Notes: generated from the letters alone by a model not told the origin. Shown: positions 16,343 to 25,224, numbered from the stretch's first letter. The stretch: DNA of 49,366 bases from [Mycobacterium] fortunisiensis (GCF_019050325.1 NZ_VOMB01000025.1:1-49366); one strand, 5' to 3'. Program-made: numbers and translations.

Positions 16343-17443
16343 TCACCAATCGTCATCGTCTTCGCCCTCCCCCATGTCGTATTCCAGCCCGGCCGGCACG
16401 ACCAGCCCGGACGTGGTGCCCCCGCCACCGCCGGCGCGTTGACCGCCGCCCATCATGCCCATACCGCCGCCCATGCCACCGCCCATCGCGTTGGCAGCGG
16501 CCACCGGCGCGACTCCACCGACCACCGCGGCGCTGGCGCCAGGGTCAACCGATACCGGAGCGGTACCGCCGACCATCTTCGCCAACAACGGGGTCTGCGG
16601 GCTGCCGCCGCCCGACCCGCCGGGCAGGCCGGCGGCCTTCATCAGGCCGGCTCCACTGCTGGGGCCGGACCCGCCGGCCAGGGGATGGTTGGAGAACGCC
16701 GAGAACGGGCTGGGACCGCCACCGGTTCCCTTGCCGCCCGACCCCAGCATCGACGTCAACTGCTGCAGGGGCTGAGTAAGCTGCTGCAGCGGCTGGGAGA
16801 GCTGCTGCGGAATCTGACTCGCCATCTGTGGCAGCTGGCTCAACATCTGCGGCAGCTGGCTGACCAGCTGCAACATCTGATCGGCCCCCTTCTGCGCGGC
16901 CTGCTGCGCCTGGGCCGTCGGCGGCGTGCCGACCTGCGGCAGGTTGGCGATCGTGCTCAGGCTGCTGGCCGCCTCCGTGGAGGCAGCCGACACCGTCGCG
17001 ATGTTCTGTGACAGCCCGGCCTTGATCCGGCTCTCGATCAGCTGCTGCGCATTGGGGAACAGCGCCGCCACCTGCTGCAACATGGTGACCTCTTGCTGCA
17101 CCTCTTCGGCAACCGCGTTGACCGCGGTCTTCGTGCTCACCACCGTTGCGGCGATGGTGTGCAGCGCGGTGGCGATGGCCGTGGCCTGCAGGCCGTTGGC
17201 CTCGTGGCCACCGATCATCGTCGTGGCCTCACCCGATGCGGCCAGCGAGGCCGGGCCCAGCCACTCACCGGTCAGCTTCGAGAGCTGGCTGGTTTGCTGC
17301 GGGACGACGTTTCCGCTGATGTTGGTGCCCAGCTTCGTGTACGACGCGGCAGCCGCGGTGAGCTGGTCCTCATCGAGATTCGGCCATGCCGGACCCTGCA
17401 ACGTCTGAGACCCGTACGGGCTACTGTCGCGCGGCATCCCCAT
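16343..17443 (-). CDS. PPE/WXG-like type VII secretion substrate
   Basis: The 366-residue product has a long helical N-terminal domain (about residues 20-190) with a WxG turn, W61-L-G63, in LTGEWLGPASLAASG. A Gln-rich coiled segment follows (repeats such as LPQMLSQLPQM and PLQQLTQPLQQL), then a Gly/Pro-rich tail ending in acidic residues (GEGEDDDDW). WxG in this partner and YxxxD in the next gene's product are complementary, as in PE-PPE and Esx pairs. It starts at the ATG at 17443 after GAAGGGGG. In M. tuberculosis this position (Rv3539) holds PPE63, which has a different architecture and the opposite orientation. The substrate or ESX system used is unknown. Confidence 0.72.
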   Translation of the reverse strand: MGMPRDSSPYGSQTLQGPAWPNLDEDQLTAAAASYTKLGTNISGNVVPQQTSQLSKLTGEWLGPASLAASGEATTMIGGHEANGLQATAIATALHTIAATVVSTKTAVNAVAEEVQQEVTMLQQVAALFPNAQQLIESRIKAGLSQNIATVSAASTEAASSLSTIANLPQVGTPPTAQAQQAAQKGADQMLQLVSQLPQMLSQLPQMASQIPQQLSQPLQQLTQPLQQLTSMLGSGGKGTGGGPSPFSAFSNHPLAGGSGPSSGAGLMKAAGLPGGSGGGSPQTPLLAKMVGGTAPVSVDPGASAAVVGGVAPVAAANAMGGGMGGGMGMMGGGQRAGGGGGTTSGLVVPAGLEYDMGEGEDDDDW

Positions 17444-17519
17444 GCCACGGCCCCCTTCTACGCGTGGTGCACATCCGGAGCAAACATTACCGTGCCGATC
17501 AGCGGTGGCAATGCACCAT

Positions 17520-18683
17520 TTATCCCAAGATCAATCCGGATGTCGGCACGCCGGTGCCCGCGGTCACCAGAACGTGCTCGACGCCGTCCACCTGGTTTAC
17601 CGATGTCTCGCGTAATTGACGCACACCTTCGGCGATGCCGTTCATGCCGTGGATGTAGGCCTCCCCGAGCTGACCACCGTGGGTGTTGATCGGCAGCCGA
17701 CCCCCGATTTCGATGGCACCGCCGGCGATGAAGTCCTTGGCCTCGCCCTTGCCGCAGAACCCGAGTTCCTCGAGCTGGATCAGGGTGTAGGGGGTGAAGT
17801 GGTCGTAGAGGACCGCCGTCTGGATGTCTTCCGGCGACAGACCACTCTGCTGCCAGAGCTGACGGCCGACCAGGCCCATCTCCGGCAGGCCGAGTTCATC
17901 GCGGTAGTAGGAGTACATGGTGAACTGATCGGCGCCGGCACCCTGGGCGGCGGCCTCGATGATCGCCGGCCGGTGCTTGAGGTCCTTGGCCCGCTCGGGG
18001 GTGGTCACCACGATGGCCACCCCGCCGTCGGTCTCCTGGCAGCAGTCCAGCAGACGCAGCGGCTCGGCGATCCACCGGGAGTTCTGGTGGTCCTCGATGG
18101 TGATCGGCTTGCCGTAGAAGTGCGCCTTTGGATTGTTCGCGGCATGCTTGCGGTCGGCCACCGACACCGCACCGAAATCCGCACTGGTGGCGCCATATTC
18201 GTGCATATAGCGCTGGGCGATCATGGCCACCGACGCGGCCGGGGTGCTCAGCCCGTGCGGGTAGGACCAGCTGTACTCCACCCCACGCGAGTCGGCGTTG
18301 ACGGTCAGACCGGTCATCACCTGGCCGAACCGGAACTCCGAGCGCTCATTAAAGGCCCTGTAGGCGACGACCACCTCCGCGACACCGGTGGCCACCGCGA
18401 GCGCGGCCTGCTGCACGGTCGCGGCCGCGGCACCGCCGCCATAACCGATCTGGCTGAAGAACTTCAGGTCCCCGATGCCGGTGGACCTGGCCACGGCGGT
18501 CTCCAGGTTGGAGTCCATCGTGAACGTCACCAGGCCGTCGACGTCGGAGGGCGCCAAGCCGGCGTCGTCGAGGGCGTCGAGCACCGCCTCGGCGGCCAGC
18601 CGCAACTCACTGCGGCCGGAGTTCTTGGAGAAGTCGGTCGCGCCGATACCGGCGATCGCCGCTTTGCCGGACAAGCCGCTCAT
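17520..18683 (-). CDS. ltp2: Thiolase-like lipid-transfer protein / side-chain aldolase Ltp2
   Basis: The 387-residue product is a thiolase-fold SCP-x-type protein without the normal thiolase N-terminal cysteine context. It matches Rv3540c (Ltp2), which with the DUF35 part of ChsH2 performs the retro-aldol cleavage that releases propionyl-CoA from the C22 side-chain intermediate. Visible features are the start AIAGIGATDFSKNSGRS, VVAYRAFNERSEFRFGQ, and the C-terminal NTHGGQLGEAYIHGMNG. The ATG at 18683 overlaps the chsH1 stop (ATGA). It is the last gene of the cyp125-led igr operon. Confidence 0.95.
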   Translation of the reverse strand: MSGLSGKAAIAGIGATDFSKNSGRSELRLAAEAVLDALDDAGLAPSDVDGLVTFTMDSNLETAVARSTGIGDLKFFSQIGYGGGAAAATVQQAALAVATGVAEVVVAYRAFNERSEFRFGQVMTGLTVNADSRGVEYSWSYPHGLSTPAASVAMIAQRYMHEYGATSADFGAVSVADRKHAANNPKAHFYGKPITIEDHQNSRWIAEPLRLLDCCQETDGGVAIVVTTPERAKDLKHRPAIIEAAAQGAGADQFTMYSYYRDELGLPEMGLVGRQLWQQSGLSPEDIQTAVLYDHFTPYTLIQLEELGFCGKGEAKDFIAGGAIEIGGRLPINTHGGQLGEAYIHGMNGIAEGVRQLRETSVNQVDGVEHVLVTAGTGVPTSGLILG

Positions 18684-19084
18684 GCCTTTTCTCCCAAAGT
18701 CAGTGTGGCAGTGGCGATGACGTGATCACCGAGGCTGTTGGATCCGGTCACCTTGACCGTCACGACATCGTCCTCGATCGCGGTCACCTCACCGCGGAAG
18801 GTGACGGTGTCATACGCGTACCACGGCACGCCGAGACGCAGACCGATCGAGCGGATCCGCGACGACGGCCCGGCCCAGTCGGTCAGATAGCGCTGCACCA
18901 GGCCGGTATCGGTCAGGATGTTGACGAAGATGTCCTTGGATCCCTTGGCCTGCGCCTTGTCCCGGTCGTGGTGCACGTCCTGGTAATCGCGCGTCGCGAT
19001 CGCCGTGGACACGATGAACGTCGGATCACCGTAGAAGGACAGTTCGGGCAGCTTCTGGCCGACCGCTGCGACGGGGGCGCTCAC
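18680..19084 (-). CDS. chsH1: MaoC-like hydratase subunit ChsH1
   Basis: The 134-residue single-hotdog protein carries the catalytic DVHHDRDKAQ hydratase motif. By family knowledge it forms a heterotetramer with ChsH2 and hydrates 3-oxochola-4,17-diene-22-oyl-CoA, the product of the ChsE1-ChsE2 dehydrogenase. Its start overlaps the chsH2 stop and its stop overlaps the ltp2 start, so expression is translationally coupled. It matches Rv3541c in size and position. Confidence 0.95.
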   Translation of the reverse strand: MSAPVAAVGQKLPELSFYGDPTFIVSTAIATRDYQDVHHDRDKAQAKGSKDIFVNILTDTGLVQRYLTDWAGPSSRIRSIGLRLGVPWYAYDTVTFRGEVTAIEDDVVTVKVTGSNSLGDHVIATATLTLGEKA

Positions 19085-20061
19085 TTGACTGATCCTTCAG
19101 CGGCCGACCACGCGTAAAGGGTCCATGCCGGGCTGACATCGCTGTCCGGGAAGTCGATAAAGGTTGCGCGCACAGGCATTCCGATCTGCACCTCGTCGAT
19201 GTCCACGTTGCGCAGCTCGCCGAGCATGCGCACACCTTCTTCCAGTTCCACCAGCGCGATGACGAACGGCAGGGTGCGGCCGGGCACCTTCGGTGCGTGG
19301 TGCACGACGTAGCTGAACACCGTGCCGTTGCCGGAGGCGACGACATAGTCGTCCGGCGTGACCGGGTCCTGGTAGTTCTTCCACACCGCGGGCACCGGCG
19401 GATGCTGCAACGAACCGTCGGGCCGCTTCTGGATGCGCAGCTCGTGGGCATTCACGCCGTCCCAGAAGAACTGGGTGTCGCGCGACGAGGACGGACGCAT
19501 CAGCTTGTCCGGATCGAGATCCGCCGGAACCTCGGCGGCCGCATCCTGATTGCCCTTGTCAGCCGGCTTGAACTTCATGATCCGCCAGGCCATCTCGGCG
19601 ACTTCTTCATCGCCGACAGTCCAGGTGATCTTCTGGTTGACGAAGTACCCCTCGCCCAGTGCGGTCTGCTTGGGGCCGACGACGTCGGTCACCTCCGCGC
19701 TGATCGACACCTCCTCACCCGGTTCCAGGTAGCGGTGGTAGGTCTGCTCACAGTTGGTGGCGACCACACCGACGTACCCGGCGCTGTCGAACAGTTCCAT
19801 GATCGCGCCGAGGGGATCGTCGTCGGGCCGTTCCCCGCTCAACCCCAGCATGGTCCACACCTGGATCATCGCCGGCGGGGCGACGATGCCGGGATGCCCG
19901 GCTTCCTTCGCGGCGACCTCGTCGACGTAGATCGGGTTCTTGTCGCCGATGGCATCGACCCAGTGGTGAATCATCGGCTGGTTCACCGGATCCCGGCCCT
20001 GCCGCGGCTTGCTGCGGCCCAAAGAGGTGAGCCGGTCGATACCGGCCTGCAGATCTGTCAT
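19081..20061 (-). CDS. chsH2: MaoC/DUF35 hydratase subunit ChsH2
   Basis: The 326-residue product has an N-terminal MaoC-like domain in which the hydratase motif reads DKNPIY, so the usual His is Tyr. A C-terminal DUF35 OB-fold domain (about residues 195-326) carries HPPVPAVWKNYQ. This matches Rv3542c: the MaoC part pairs with ChsH1, which supplies the catalytic residues, and the DUF35 part pairs with Ltp2 as aldolase. Four-base overlaps link it to chsE2 upstream and chsH1 downstream. Confidence 0.95.
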   Translation of the reverse strand: MTDLQAGIDRLTSLGRSKPRQGRDPVNQPMIHHWVDAIGDKNPIYVDEVAAKEAGHPGIVAPPAMIQVWTMLGLSGERPDDDPLGAIMELFDSAGYVGVVATNCEQTYHRYLEPGEEVSISAEVTDVVGPKQTALGEGYFVNQKITWTVGDEEVAEMAWRIMKFKPADKGNQDAAAEVPADLDPDKLMRPSSSRDTQFFWDGVNAHELRIQKRPDGSLQHPPVPAVWKNYQDPVTPDDYVVASGNGTVFSYVVHHAPKVPGRTLPFVIALVELEEGVRMLGELRNVDIDEVQIGMPVRATFIDFPDSDVSPAWTLYAWSAAEGSVK

Positions 20062-21221
20062 CGGGTCACCCTCGGCACCTTCAGTCCGGATGCGGCGATC
20101 ATTTCGCGCATCACCTCGTTGACACCGCCGCCGAACGTGATGACCAGGTTGCGCTTGGTCATCTTGTCCAGCCAGACGAGCAATTCCGCGGTTTCGGGAT
20201 CGGCTGGGTTGCCGTAACCACCGACGATCTCCTCGGCCAGGCGGCCGACCTCTTGCAGACGCTCGGTGGAGAAGACCTTGGTCGCCGCGGCGTCGGCCAC
20301 CGCGATGGTCTCGCCCGAGGCCGCGACCTGCCAGTTGAGCAGCTCATTGATCCGCCAGATCGACTTGATCTGTCCCAGAAGCCGTTTCACGGCGTCCTGC
20401 TCGATCGGGGTGACGCCATCCGAACCCGGCTTCGACGCCCAGGAGTGCACCTGGTCGTAGATGCCGCCGATCCGGCCGGCCGGCCCCAGCCCCACCCGCT
20501 CATGGTTGAGCTGGGTGGTGATCAGCTTCCAGCCGCCGTTCTCCTCGCCGACCAGCATGTCGGCCGGTACCCGAACATCGTTGAAGTAGGTCGCGTTCGT
20601 GTGGTGGGCACCGTCGGACAGGATGATCGGCGTCCACGAGTAGCCGGGGTCCTTGGTGTCGACGATCAGGATCGAGATGCCCTTGTGCTTGGCGGCATTC
20701 GGGTCGGTACGGCAGGCCAGCCAGATGTAGTCGGCGTCATGGGCGCCGGTGGTCCACATCTTCTGCCCGTTCACGATGTATTCGTCACCATGGCGTACCG
20801 CAGTGGTGCGCAGCGAGGCCAGATCGGTGCCGGCGTCGGGCTCGGAGTAGCCGATGGCGAAATGCACGTCGCCGGAGAGGATGCCGGGCAGGAACTTCTT
20901 CTTCTGTTCCTCGGTGCCCAGGGCTTGCAGGGTGGGCCCCACGGTCTGCAGCGTCACCATCGGCAGCGGGATGTCGGCGCGGTTGGCCTCGTTGATGAAG
21001 ATCTGCTGTTCGACCGGGCCGAAACCGAGGCCGCCGTACTCCTTGGGCCAGCCGACACCGAGCTTGCCGTCGCTGCCCATCCGCTTGATCACCGCACGGT
21101 AGGCCTCGTTGTGCCGGTCGGACTCCATCGCCTTCGCCTCTTCGGGCGTGATGAGAGTCGAGAAGTATTCCCGCAGTTCGGCTTGCAGCGCCCGCTGTTC
21201 GGGGGTCAGATCGATGAACAT
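20058..21221 (-). CDS. chsE2: Sterol side-chain acyl-CoA dehydrogenase subunit ChsE2 (FadE29)
   Basis: The 387-residue product is an acyl-CoA dehydrogenase. It shows GYSEPDAGTDLASLRT and NGQKMWTTGAHDADYIWLACRT, and the C-terminal VGGYGNPADPETAELL. With ChsE1 it forms the alpha2beta2 enzyme that desaturates 3-oxo-4-pregnene-20-carboxyl-CoA. I chose the ATG at 21221 (MFIDLTPEQRALQ), which overlaps the chsE1 stop by one base (TAATG) and gives the exact family length. Longer in-frame starts would extend into chsE1. Confidence 0.95.
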   Translation of the reverse strand: MFIDLTPEQRALQAELREYFSTLITPEEAKAMESDRHNEAYRAVIKRMGSDGKLGVGWPKEYGGLGFGPVEQQIFINEANRADIPLPMVTLQTVGPTLQALGTEEQKKKFLPGILSGDVHFAIGYSEPDAGTDLASLRTTAVRHGDEYIVNGQKMWTTGAHDADYIWLACRTDPNAAKHKGISILIVDTKDPGYSWTPIILSDGAHHTNATYFNDVRVPADMLVGEENGGWKLITTQLNHERVGLGPAGRIGGIYDQVHSWASKPGSDGVTPIEQDAVKRLLGQIKSIWRINELLNWQVAASGETIAVADAAATKVFSTERLQEVGRLAEEIVGGYGNPADPETAELLVWLDKMTKRNLVITFGGGVNEVMREMIAASGLKVPRVTR

Positions 21222-22225
21222 TAGGCTCCCACCAGGTCGAGACGATACGACGGACCGCCCAGCAGCCGGGTCAGGTCCTTGATCGAGGAGTAGTAGCGGT
21301 CCATCGGGTAGGTGATGTCCATACCCATACCGCCGTGCAGGTGGTGGCACAGCCGCATGGCCGGCGCCGCCTGCGAGGTCGCCCAGTAGCCCAGGATGGC
21401 CAGGTCCTCGTCGGCGTCAAGGCCTTCGGACAGCCGCCATGAAACCGAGGTGGCGACCAATGAGATTGTCCGCGAGGCGATATAGATCTCGGCCAGCTGC
21501 GCGGCCACGGTCTGGAACGTCGACAGCGGACGGCCGAACTGTTCGCGGGTGGCCACGTAGTCGGCGGTCAGCCGCAGCGCGCCGGCGACCAGGCCGGCCA
21601 CGAATGCTCCGGTGGTCGCCAGCACCAGTTCGTTGACGCGGTGGGCGGTGGCGCCGTCAAGGACGTCGTCGGCACTCACCGCGACATCGGCGAATGTCAC
21701 CGCGTATTCGTCGGAACCGTTGGCGGTCGGGGTCTTGGTGATCGTCACGCCGGCGGCGTCCGGTGCCACCACGACGACGCCGGTGTTGGTGCTGACCACC
21801 AACCACTTGGCGGTTTCGGCATACGGCACACCGATTTTGGTGCCGTTGAGCTTGCCGTCGGCAAGGCTGGTCTCGGGCCGCTCGGGCAGGGAGTGTCCCG
21901 GCTCGTTCAGCGCCGCCGAGAGCACCGCACCCGTCGCGACCCCGGACAGATACCGGTCCTGCTGAGCATCGGAGGCCAGGTCGAGCAACGGCACCAGGCC
22001 CAGCCCCAGGGTGGCCAGCGCCGGGCCGGTGGTGCCGTGTCGACCGATCTCGGTCAGCGCGGTCGACACCTCGGGCAGGCCCAGCCCGTCACCACCTAGG
22101 CGCTCGGGCACTCCCAGTGCTGCCACACCCCCGGAAACCAGTGCGTCCCAAGTGTTGTCACGGTCCAGAACAGAGGTCACCACATCGGCGACGGCCTGCT
22201 GTTCCGGGTTCGGTGTGAAATCCAC
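21221..22225 (-). CDS. chsE1: Sterol side-chain acyl-CoA dehydrogenase subunit ChsE1 (FadE28)
   Basis: The 334-residue product is the partner acyl-CoA dehydrogenase subunit, shorter than ChsE2 and with a shortened middle domain. The C-terminal part shows TREQFGRPLSTFQTVAAQLAE and LHGGMGMDITYPMDRYYSS. The heteromeric enzyme holds FAD at its subunit interfaces and relies on residues from both partners. It starts 35 bases after cyp125 in the igr operon and overlaps chsE2 by one base. It matches Rv3544c. Confidence 0.94.
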   Translation of the reverse strand: MDFTPNPEQQAVADVVTSVLDRDNTWDALVSGGVAALGVPERLGGDGLGLPEVSTALTEIGRHGTTGPALATLGLGLVPLLDLASDAQQDRYLSGVATGAVLSAALNEPGHSLPERPETSLADGKLNGTKIGVPYAETAKWLVVSTNTGVVVVAPDAAGVTITKTPTANGSDEYAVTFADVAVSADDVLDGATAHRVNELVLATTGAFVAGLVAGALRLTADYVATREQFGRPLSTFQTVAAQLAEIYIASRTISLVATSVSWRLSEGLDADEDLAILGYWATSQAAPAMRLCHHLHGGMGMDITYPMDRYYSSIKDLTRLLGGPSYRLDLVGA

Positions 22226-22260
22226 CCGAATCCTCCTTGATCCGTTAGGCGGTCAGTAGC

Positions 22261-23511
22261 TCAGTGTGCGACCGGGCACTTGCCGGTGAAGTCGACCTCC
22301 CAGTGCTTGATGCCGTTGAGCCAGCCGGACTTCAGCCGCTCGGGATCGCCGATCGGCTTGAGGTCGGGCATGTGGTCGGCGACGGCGTTGAAGATCAGGT
22401 TGATCGTCAGGCGGGCCAGGTTCGCCCCGATGCAGTAGTGCGCACCGGTGCCGCCGAAGCCCACGTGCGGGTTGGGATCACGCAGGATGTTGAACGTGTA
22501 GGGGTCCTCGAACACGGTCTCGTCGAAGTTCGCCGACCGGTAGGACATCACCACACGCTCGCCGGCCTTGATCTTGACGCCGGCGATCTCGGTGTCCTCG
22601 CTGGCGGTGCGCTGGAAGGCCGAAACCGGGGTGGCCCAACGGATGATCTCGTCGACCGCGGTCTTCGGGCGTTCCTTCTTGAACAGCTCCCACTGATCGG
22701 GGTTCTGCGAGAACGCGATCATGCCGTGGGTGATCGAGTTGCGGCTGGTCTCGTTGCCGGCCACCGCGAGCATGATGACGAAGAAACCGAACTCGTCGTC
22801 GCTGAGCTTCTCACCGTCGATGTCGGCCTGGATCAGCTTGGTGACGATGTCGTCGGTCGGGTTCTTGCCCCGCTCCTCGGCCATCTTCATGGCGTAGCTG
22901 ATGACCTCGAACGAGGACATGGCCGGGTCGACGTCGGCGTATTCGGGATCGTCACCGGCGGTCATCTCGTTGGACCAGCGGAACAGCTTGTCGCGATCGT
23001 CCTGGGGCACGCCGAGCAGCTCGGCGATGGCCTGCAGCGGCAGCTCGCAGGACACCTGCTCGACGAAGTCGCCCGAGTTGGAGGCCGCGGCGTTCTTGGC
23101 GATCTGCTGGGCCCGGTTGTTCAGCTCGTCCTCGAGGCGCGAGAGCGCGCGCGGGGTGAAGCCGCGCGAGATGATCTTGCGCAGCCGGGTGTGGTGCGGG
23201 GCGTCCATGTTGAGCAGGACGGCGCGCTGCAGGTCGACGGCTTCGCGGGTCATCTCCTGCGGCCAGACCGGGATCGCACCGTTCATCGCGCTGGAGAACA
23301 CATCGCTGCGCAGGGAGACGTCCTTGACGTCCTCGTGCCGGGTCACCAGCCAGTAGCCCTTGTCGCCGAAGCCTCCGGTGCCGCCGGGCACGTCGACCCA
23401 GCGAACCGGCTCGGCCTTACGCAGCTCGGCGAGCTCCTTGACCGGCAGACCCTTGAGGTTGAGGTCGGAATCGAGGAAGTCGAAGTCCTGGGGGATGTTG
23501 GGGCAGCCCAT
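22261..23511 (-). CDS. cyp125: Steroid C26/C27 monooxygenase CYP125
   Basis: The 416-residue cytochrome P450 initiates cholesterol side-chain degradation by oxidising the terminal methyl group to the acid. It shows the I-helix AGNETSRNSITHG, the ExxR-like region near DEIIRWATPVSAFQRTA, and the heme-binding FGGTGAHYC with C360. I chose the ATG at 23511 (MGCPNIPQDF) because AAGGAG lies eight bases upstream; an in-frame TTG at 23571 lacks such a site. It heads the igr operon and diverges from fadA5 over 168 bases containing KstR-type sequences. M. tuberculosis CYP125 has a slightly longer N terminus. Confidence 0.96.
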   Translation of the reverse strand: MGCPNIPQDFDFLDSDLNLKGLPVKELAELRKAEPVRWVDVPGGTGGFGDKGYWLVTRHEDVKDVSLRSDVFSSAMNGAIPVWPQEMTREAVDLQRAVLLNMDAPHHTRLRKIISRGFTPRALSRLEDELNNRAQQIAKNAAASNSGDFVEQVSCELPLQAIAELLGVPQDDRDKLFRWSNEMTAGDDPEYADVDPAMSSFEVISYAMKMAEERGKNPTDDIVTKLIQADIDGEKLSDDEFGFFVIMLAVAGNETSRNSITHGMIAFSQNPDQWELFKKERPKTAVDEIIRWATPVSAFQRTASEDTEIAGVKIKAGERVVMSYRSANFDETVFEDPYTFNILRDPNPHVGFGGTGAHYCIGANLARLTINLIFNAVADHMPDLKPIGDPERLKSGWLNGIKHWEVDFTGKCPVAH

Positions 23512-23566
23512 GTCTGTCACTCCTTGGTGTCTGTAGCAAGCCGTGCGGGTAGCCAGCAATGCTTGA

Positions 23567-23580
23567 AACAACGTGGTCTA
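23567..23580. promoter_or_regulatory. Weak KstR-like site in front of cyp125
   Basis: AACAACGTGGTCTA matches the KstR consensus with two deviations (position 1, and GGT instead of GTT). It lies 56-69 bases upstream of the cyp125 start. It could be a second, weaker operator, or chance. Confidence 0.35.
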
Positions 23581-23655
23581 GTACCAATTGAGACCATTGA
23601 AACACGGCTTGACCGCAGATCAAAGGCAGTGATACATCGCCGCTTGTCAGAGTAA

Positions 23656-23669
23656 TGAAACGTGTTCTA
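23656..23669. promoter_or_regulatory. KstR operator in front of fadA5
   Basis: TGAAACGTGTTCTA fits TNNAACNNGTTNNA at every fixed position. It ends 10 bases before the fadA5 ATG and lies in the divergent cyp125-fadA5 region, so it likely represses both operons in the absence of sterol-CoA inducer. Confidence 0.88.
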
Positions 23670-23679
23670 GCCTGGCTCC

Positions 23680-24831
23680 ATGGGTAACCCTGTCATCGTT
23701 GAAGCCACCCGCAGTCCCATCGGCAAGCGCAATGGCTGGCTGTCCGGCCTGCACGCCACCGAACTGCTGGGCGCGGTCCAGAAGGCCCTCGTCGAGAAGG
23801 CCGGCATCGACGCGGGGAGCGTCGAGCAGGTCATCGGCGGCTGCGTCACCCAGTATGGCGAGCAGGCCAACAATGTCACCCGGCAGTCCTGGTTGATCGC
23901 CGGTCTGCCCGAACACGTCGGCGCCACCAGCATCGACTGCCAGTGCGGCAGCGCCCAGCAGGCCAACCATCTGGTCGCCGGCCTGATCGCCACCGGCGCC
24001 ATCGACATCGGCATCGCCTGCGGCATCGAGGCCATGAGCCGGGTCGGTCTGGGCGCCAACGGCGGCGGCGCCCGTGCCGCCTCCTGGGACATCGACCTGC
24101 CCAATCAGTTCGAGGCCGCCGAGCGGATCGCCAAGCGCCGGGGAATCACCCGCGCCGACGTGGACGCCCTGGGCCTGGCCTCGCAGGCACGCGCCAAGCA
24201 GGCCTGGGCCGAGGGCCGCTTCGATCGGGAGATCTCCCCGATCGAGGCGCCGGTCATCGACGAGAACAAGCAGCCGACCGCCGATTGGAACACCGTCAGC
24301 CGGGACCAGGGTCTGCGCGACACCACCGCCGACGGCCTGGCCGCACTGAAGCCGGTGATCGAGGGCGGTATTCACACCGCGGGTACGTCCTCGCAGATCT
24401 CCGACGGTGCGGCCGCGGTGCTGTGGATGGACGAGGACAAGGCGAAAGCGCTGGGTCTCAAGCCGCGCGCCCGCATCGTGGCGCAGGCCAACGTCGGCGC
24501 CGAGACGTACTACCACCTCGACGGCCCGGTGCAGTCCACCGCCAGGGTGCTGGAGAAGGCCGGGATGAAGCTCGGCGACATCGACCTGGTCGAGATCAAC
24601 GAGGCGTTCGCCTCGGTCGTGCTGTCCTGGGCCCAGGTACACGGCGCCGACATGGACAAGGTCAACGTCAACGGCGGCGCCATCGCCCTGGGCCACCCGG
24701 TCGGGTCCACCGGCTCGCGGCTGATCACCACCGCGCTGCACGAGTTGGAGCGCACCGGCAAGTCCACGGCGCTGATCACCATGTGTGCCGGCGGCGCGTT
24801 GTCCACCGGCACGATCATCGAGCGGATCTGA
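23680..24831 (+). CDS. fadA5: Side-chain beta-oxidation thiolase
   Basis: The 383-residue thiolase cleaves acetyl-CoA from 3,22-dioxochol-4-ene-24-oyl-CoA during sterol side-chain shortening. It has the nucleophile C89 in DCQCGSAQQ, the GHPVGSTG histidine motif and the C-terminal MCAGGA cysteine motif. It corresponds to Rv3546. There is no Shine-Dalgarno and only 10 bases separate the operator from the ATG, so initiation may be leaderless. A small unknown gene follows after nine bases. Confidence 0.95.
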   Translation: MGNPVIVEATRSPIGKRNGWLSGLHATELLGAVQKALVEKAGIDAGSVEQVIGGCVTQYGEQANNVTRQSWLIAGLPEHVGATSIDCQCGSAQQANHLVAGLIATGAIDIGIACGIEAMSRVGLGANGGGARAASWDIDLPNQFEAAERIAKRRGITRADVDALGLASQARAKQAWAEGRFDREISPIEAPVIDENKQPTADWNTVSRDQGLRDTTADGLAALKPVIEGGIHTAGTSSQISDGAAAVLWMDEDKAKALGLKPRARIVAQANVGAETYYHLDGPVQSTARVLEKAGMKLGDIDLVEINEAFASVVLSWAQVHGADMDKVNVNGGAIALGHPVGSTGSRLITTALHELERTGKSTALITMCAGGALSTGTIIERI

Positions 24832-24840
24832 GCCGTTCGG

Positions 24841-25215
24841 ATGGCTTTCTCCGAAGCACAGCGCATCGCGGCGGCCCAGGCCTACATCGACGCGCTGGCC
24901 AGTCACGACGCCAGCGCGGTGCCGTTCGCCCCGCACTGCACCCGCACCGAGATCGGGCTCAAGACCGGATTTTCCGGTAAGCAGATGCGCCGCGACCTGG
25001 ATCGGGGCCCGCAATACCGGGTGATCAAATCGATCTCGGCACCAGAGTTCACCGTCAACGGCGACGAGATCCGGGCCCGGTTCGAGCTGGTGACCAAGCC
25101 GTCGCTGGCCGGACGGCGCGTCGGCGCCCGCATCGACGAGACGTTCGTCATCCCGGAATCCGATGGTCAGATCCATCGGATCACCGCCAGCATCCGGCCC
25201 TTCCTGGCACGTTAA
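24841..25215 (+). CDS. Small NTF2-like/hypothetical protein
   Basis: The 124-residue product is not recognised with certainty. It starts with an amphipathic helix (AQRIAAAQAYIDALASHDASAVPFAPHCTR) and continues with a beta-rich part containing EFTVNGDEIRARFELV and ARIDETFVIPESDGQIHRI. This pattern is typical of a cone-shaped SnoaL/NTF2-like fold, seen in steroid isomerases and many non-enzymes. It lies nine bases after fadA5 and nine bases before the ddn-like gene, all in one direction, so KstR-controlled cotranscription is likely. M. tuberculosis has fadA5 directly followed by ddn, so this gene is extra there. A role in sterol or side-chain handling is inferred from position only. Confidence 0.7.
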   Translation: MAFSEAQRIAAAQAYIDALASHDASAVPFAPHCTRTEIGLKTGFSGKQMRRDLDRGPQYRVIKSISAPEFTVNGDEIRARFELVTKPSLAGRRVGARIDETFVIPESDGQIHRITASIRPFLAR

Positions 25216-25224
25216 GGTCCAGCC

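Noticed and set aside
22264..25176. Long open frames opposite cyp125 (22264-23655, plus) and fadA5 (23647-25176, minus)
   Set aside because: They mirror well-recognised enzymes on the other strand and show no domain; long antisense frames are expected at this GC content.
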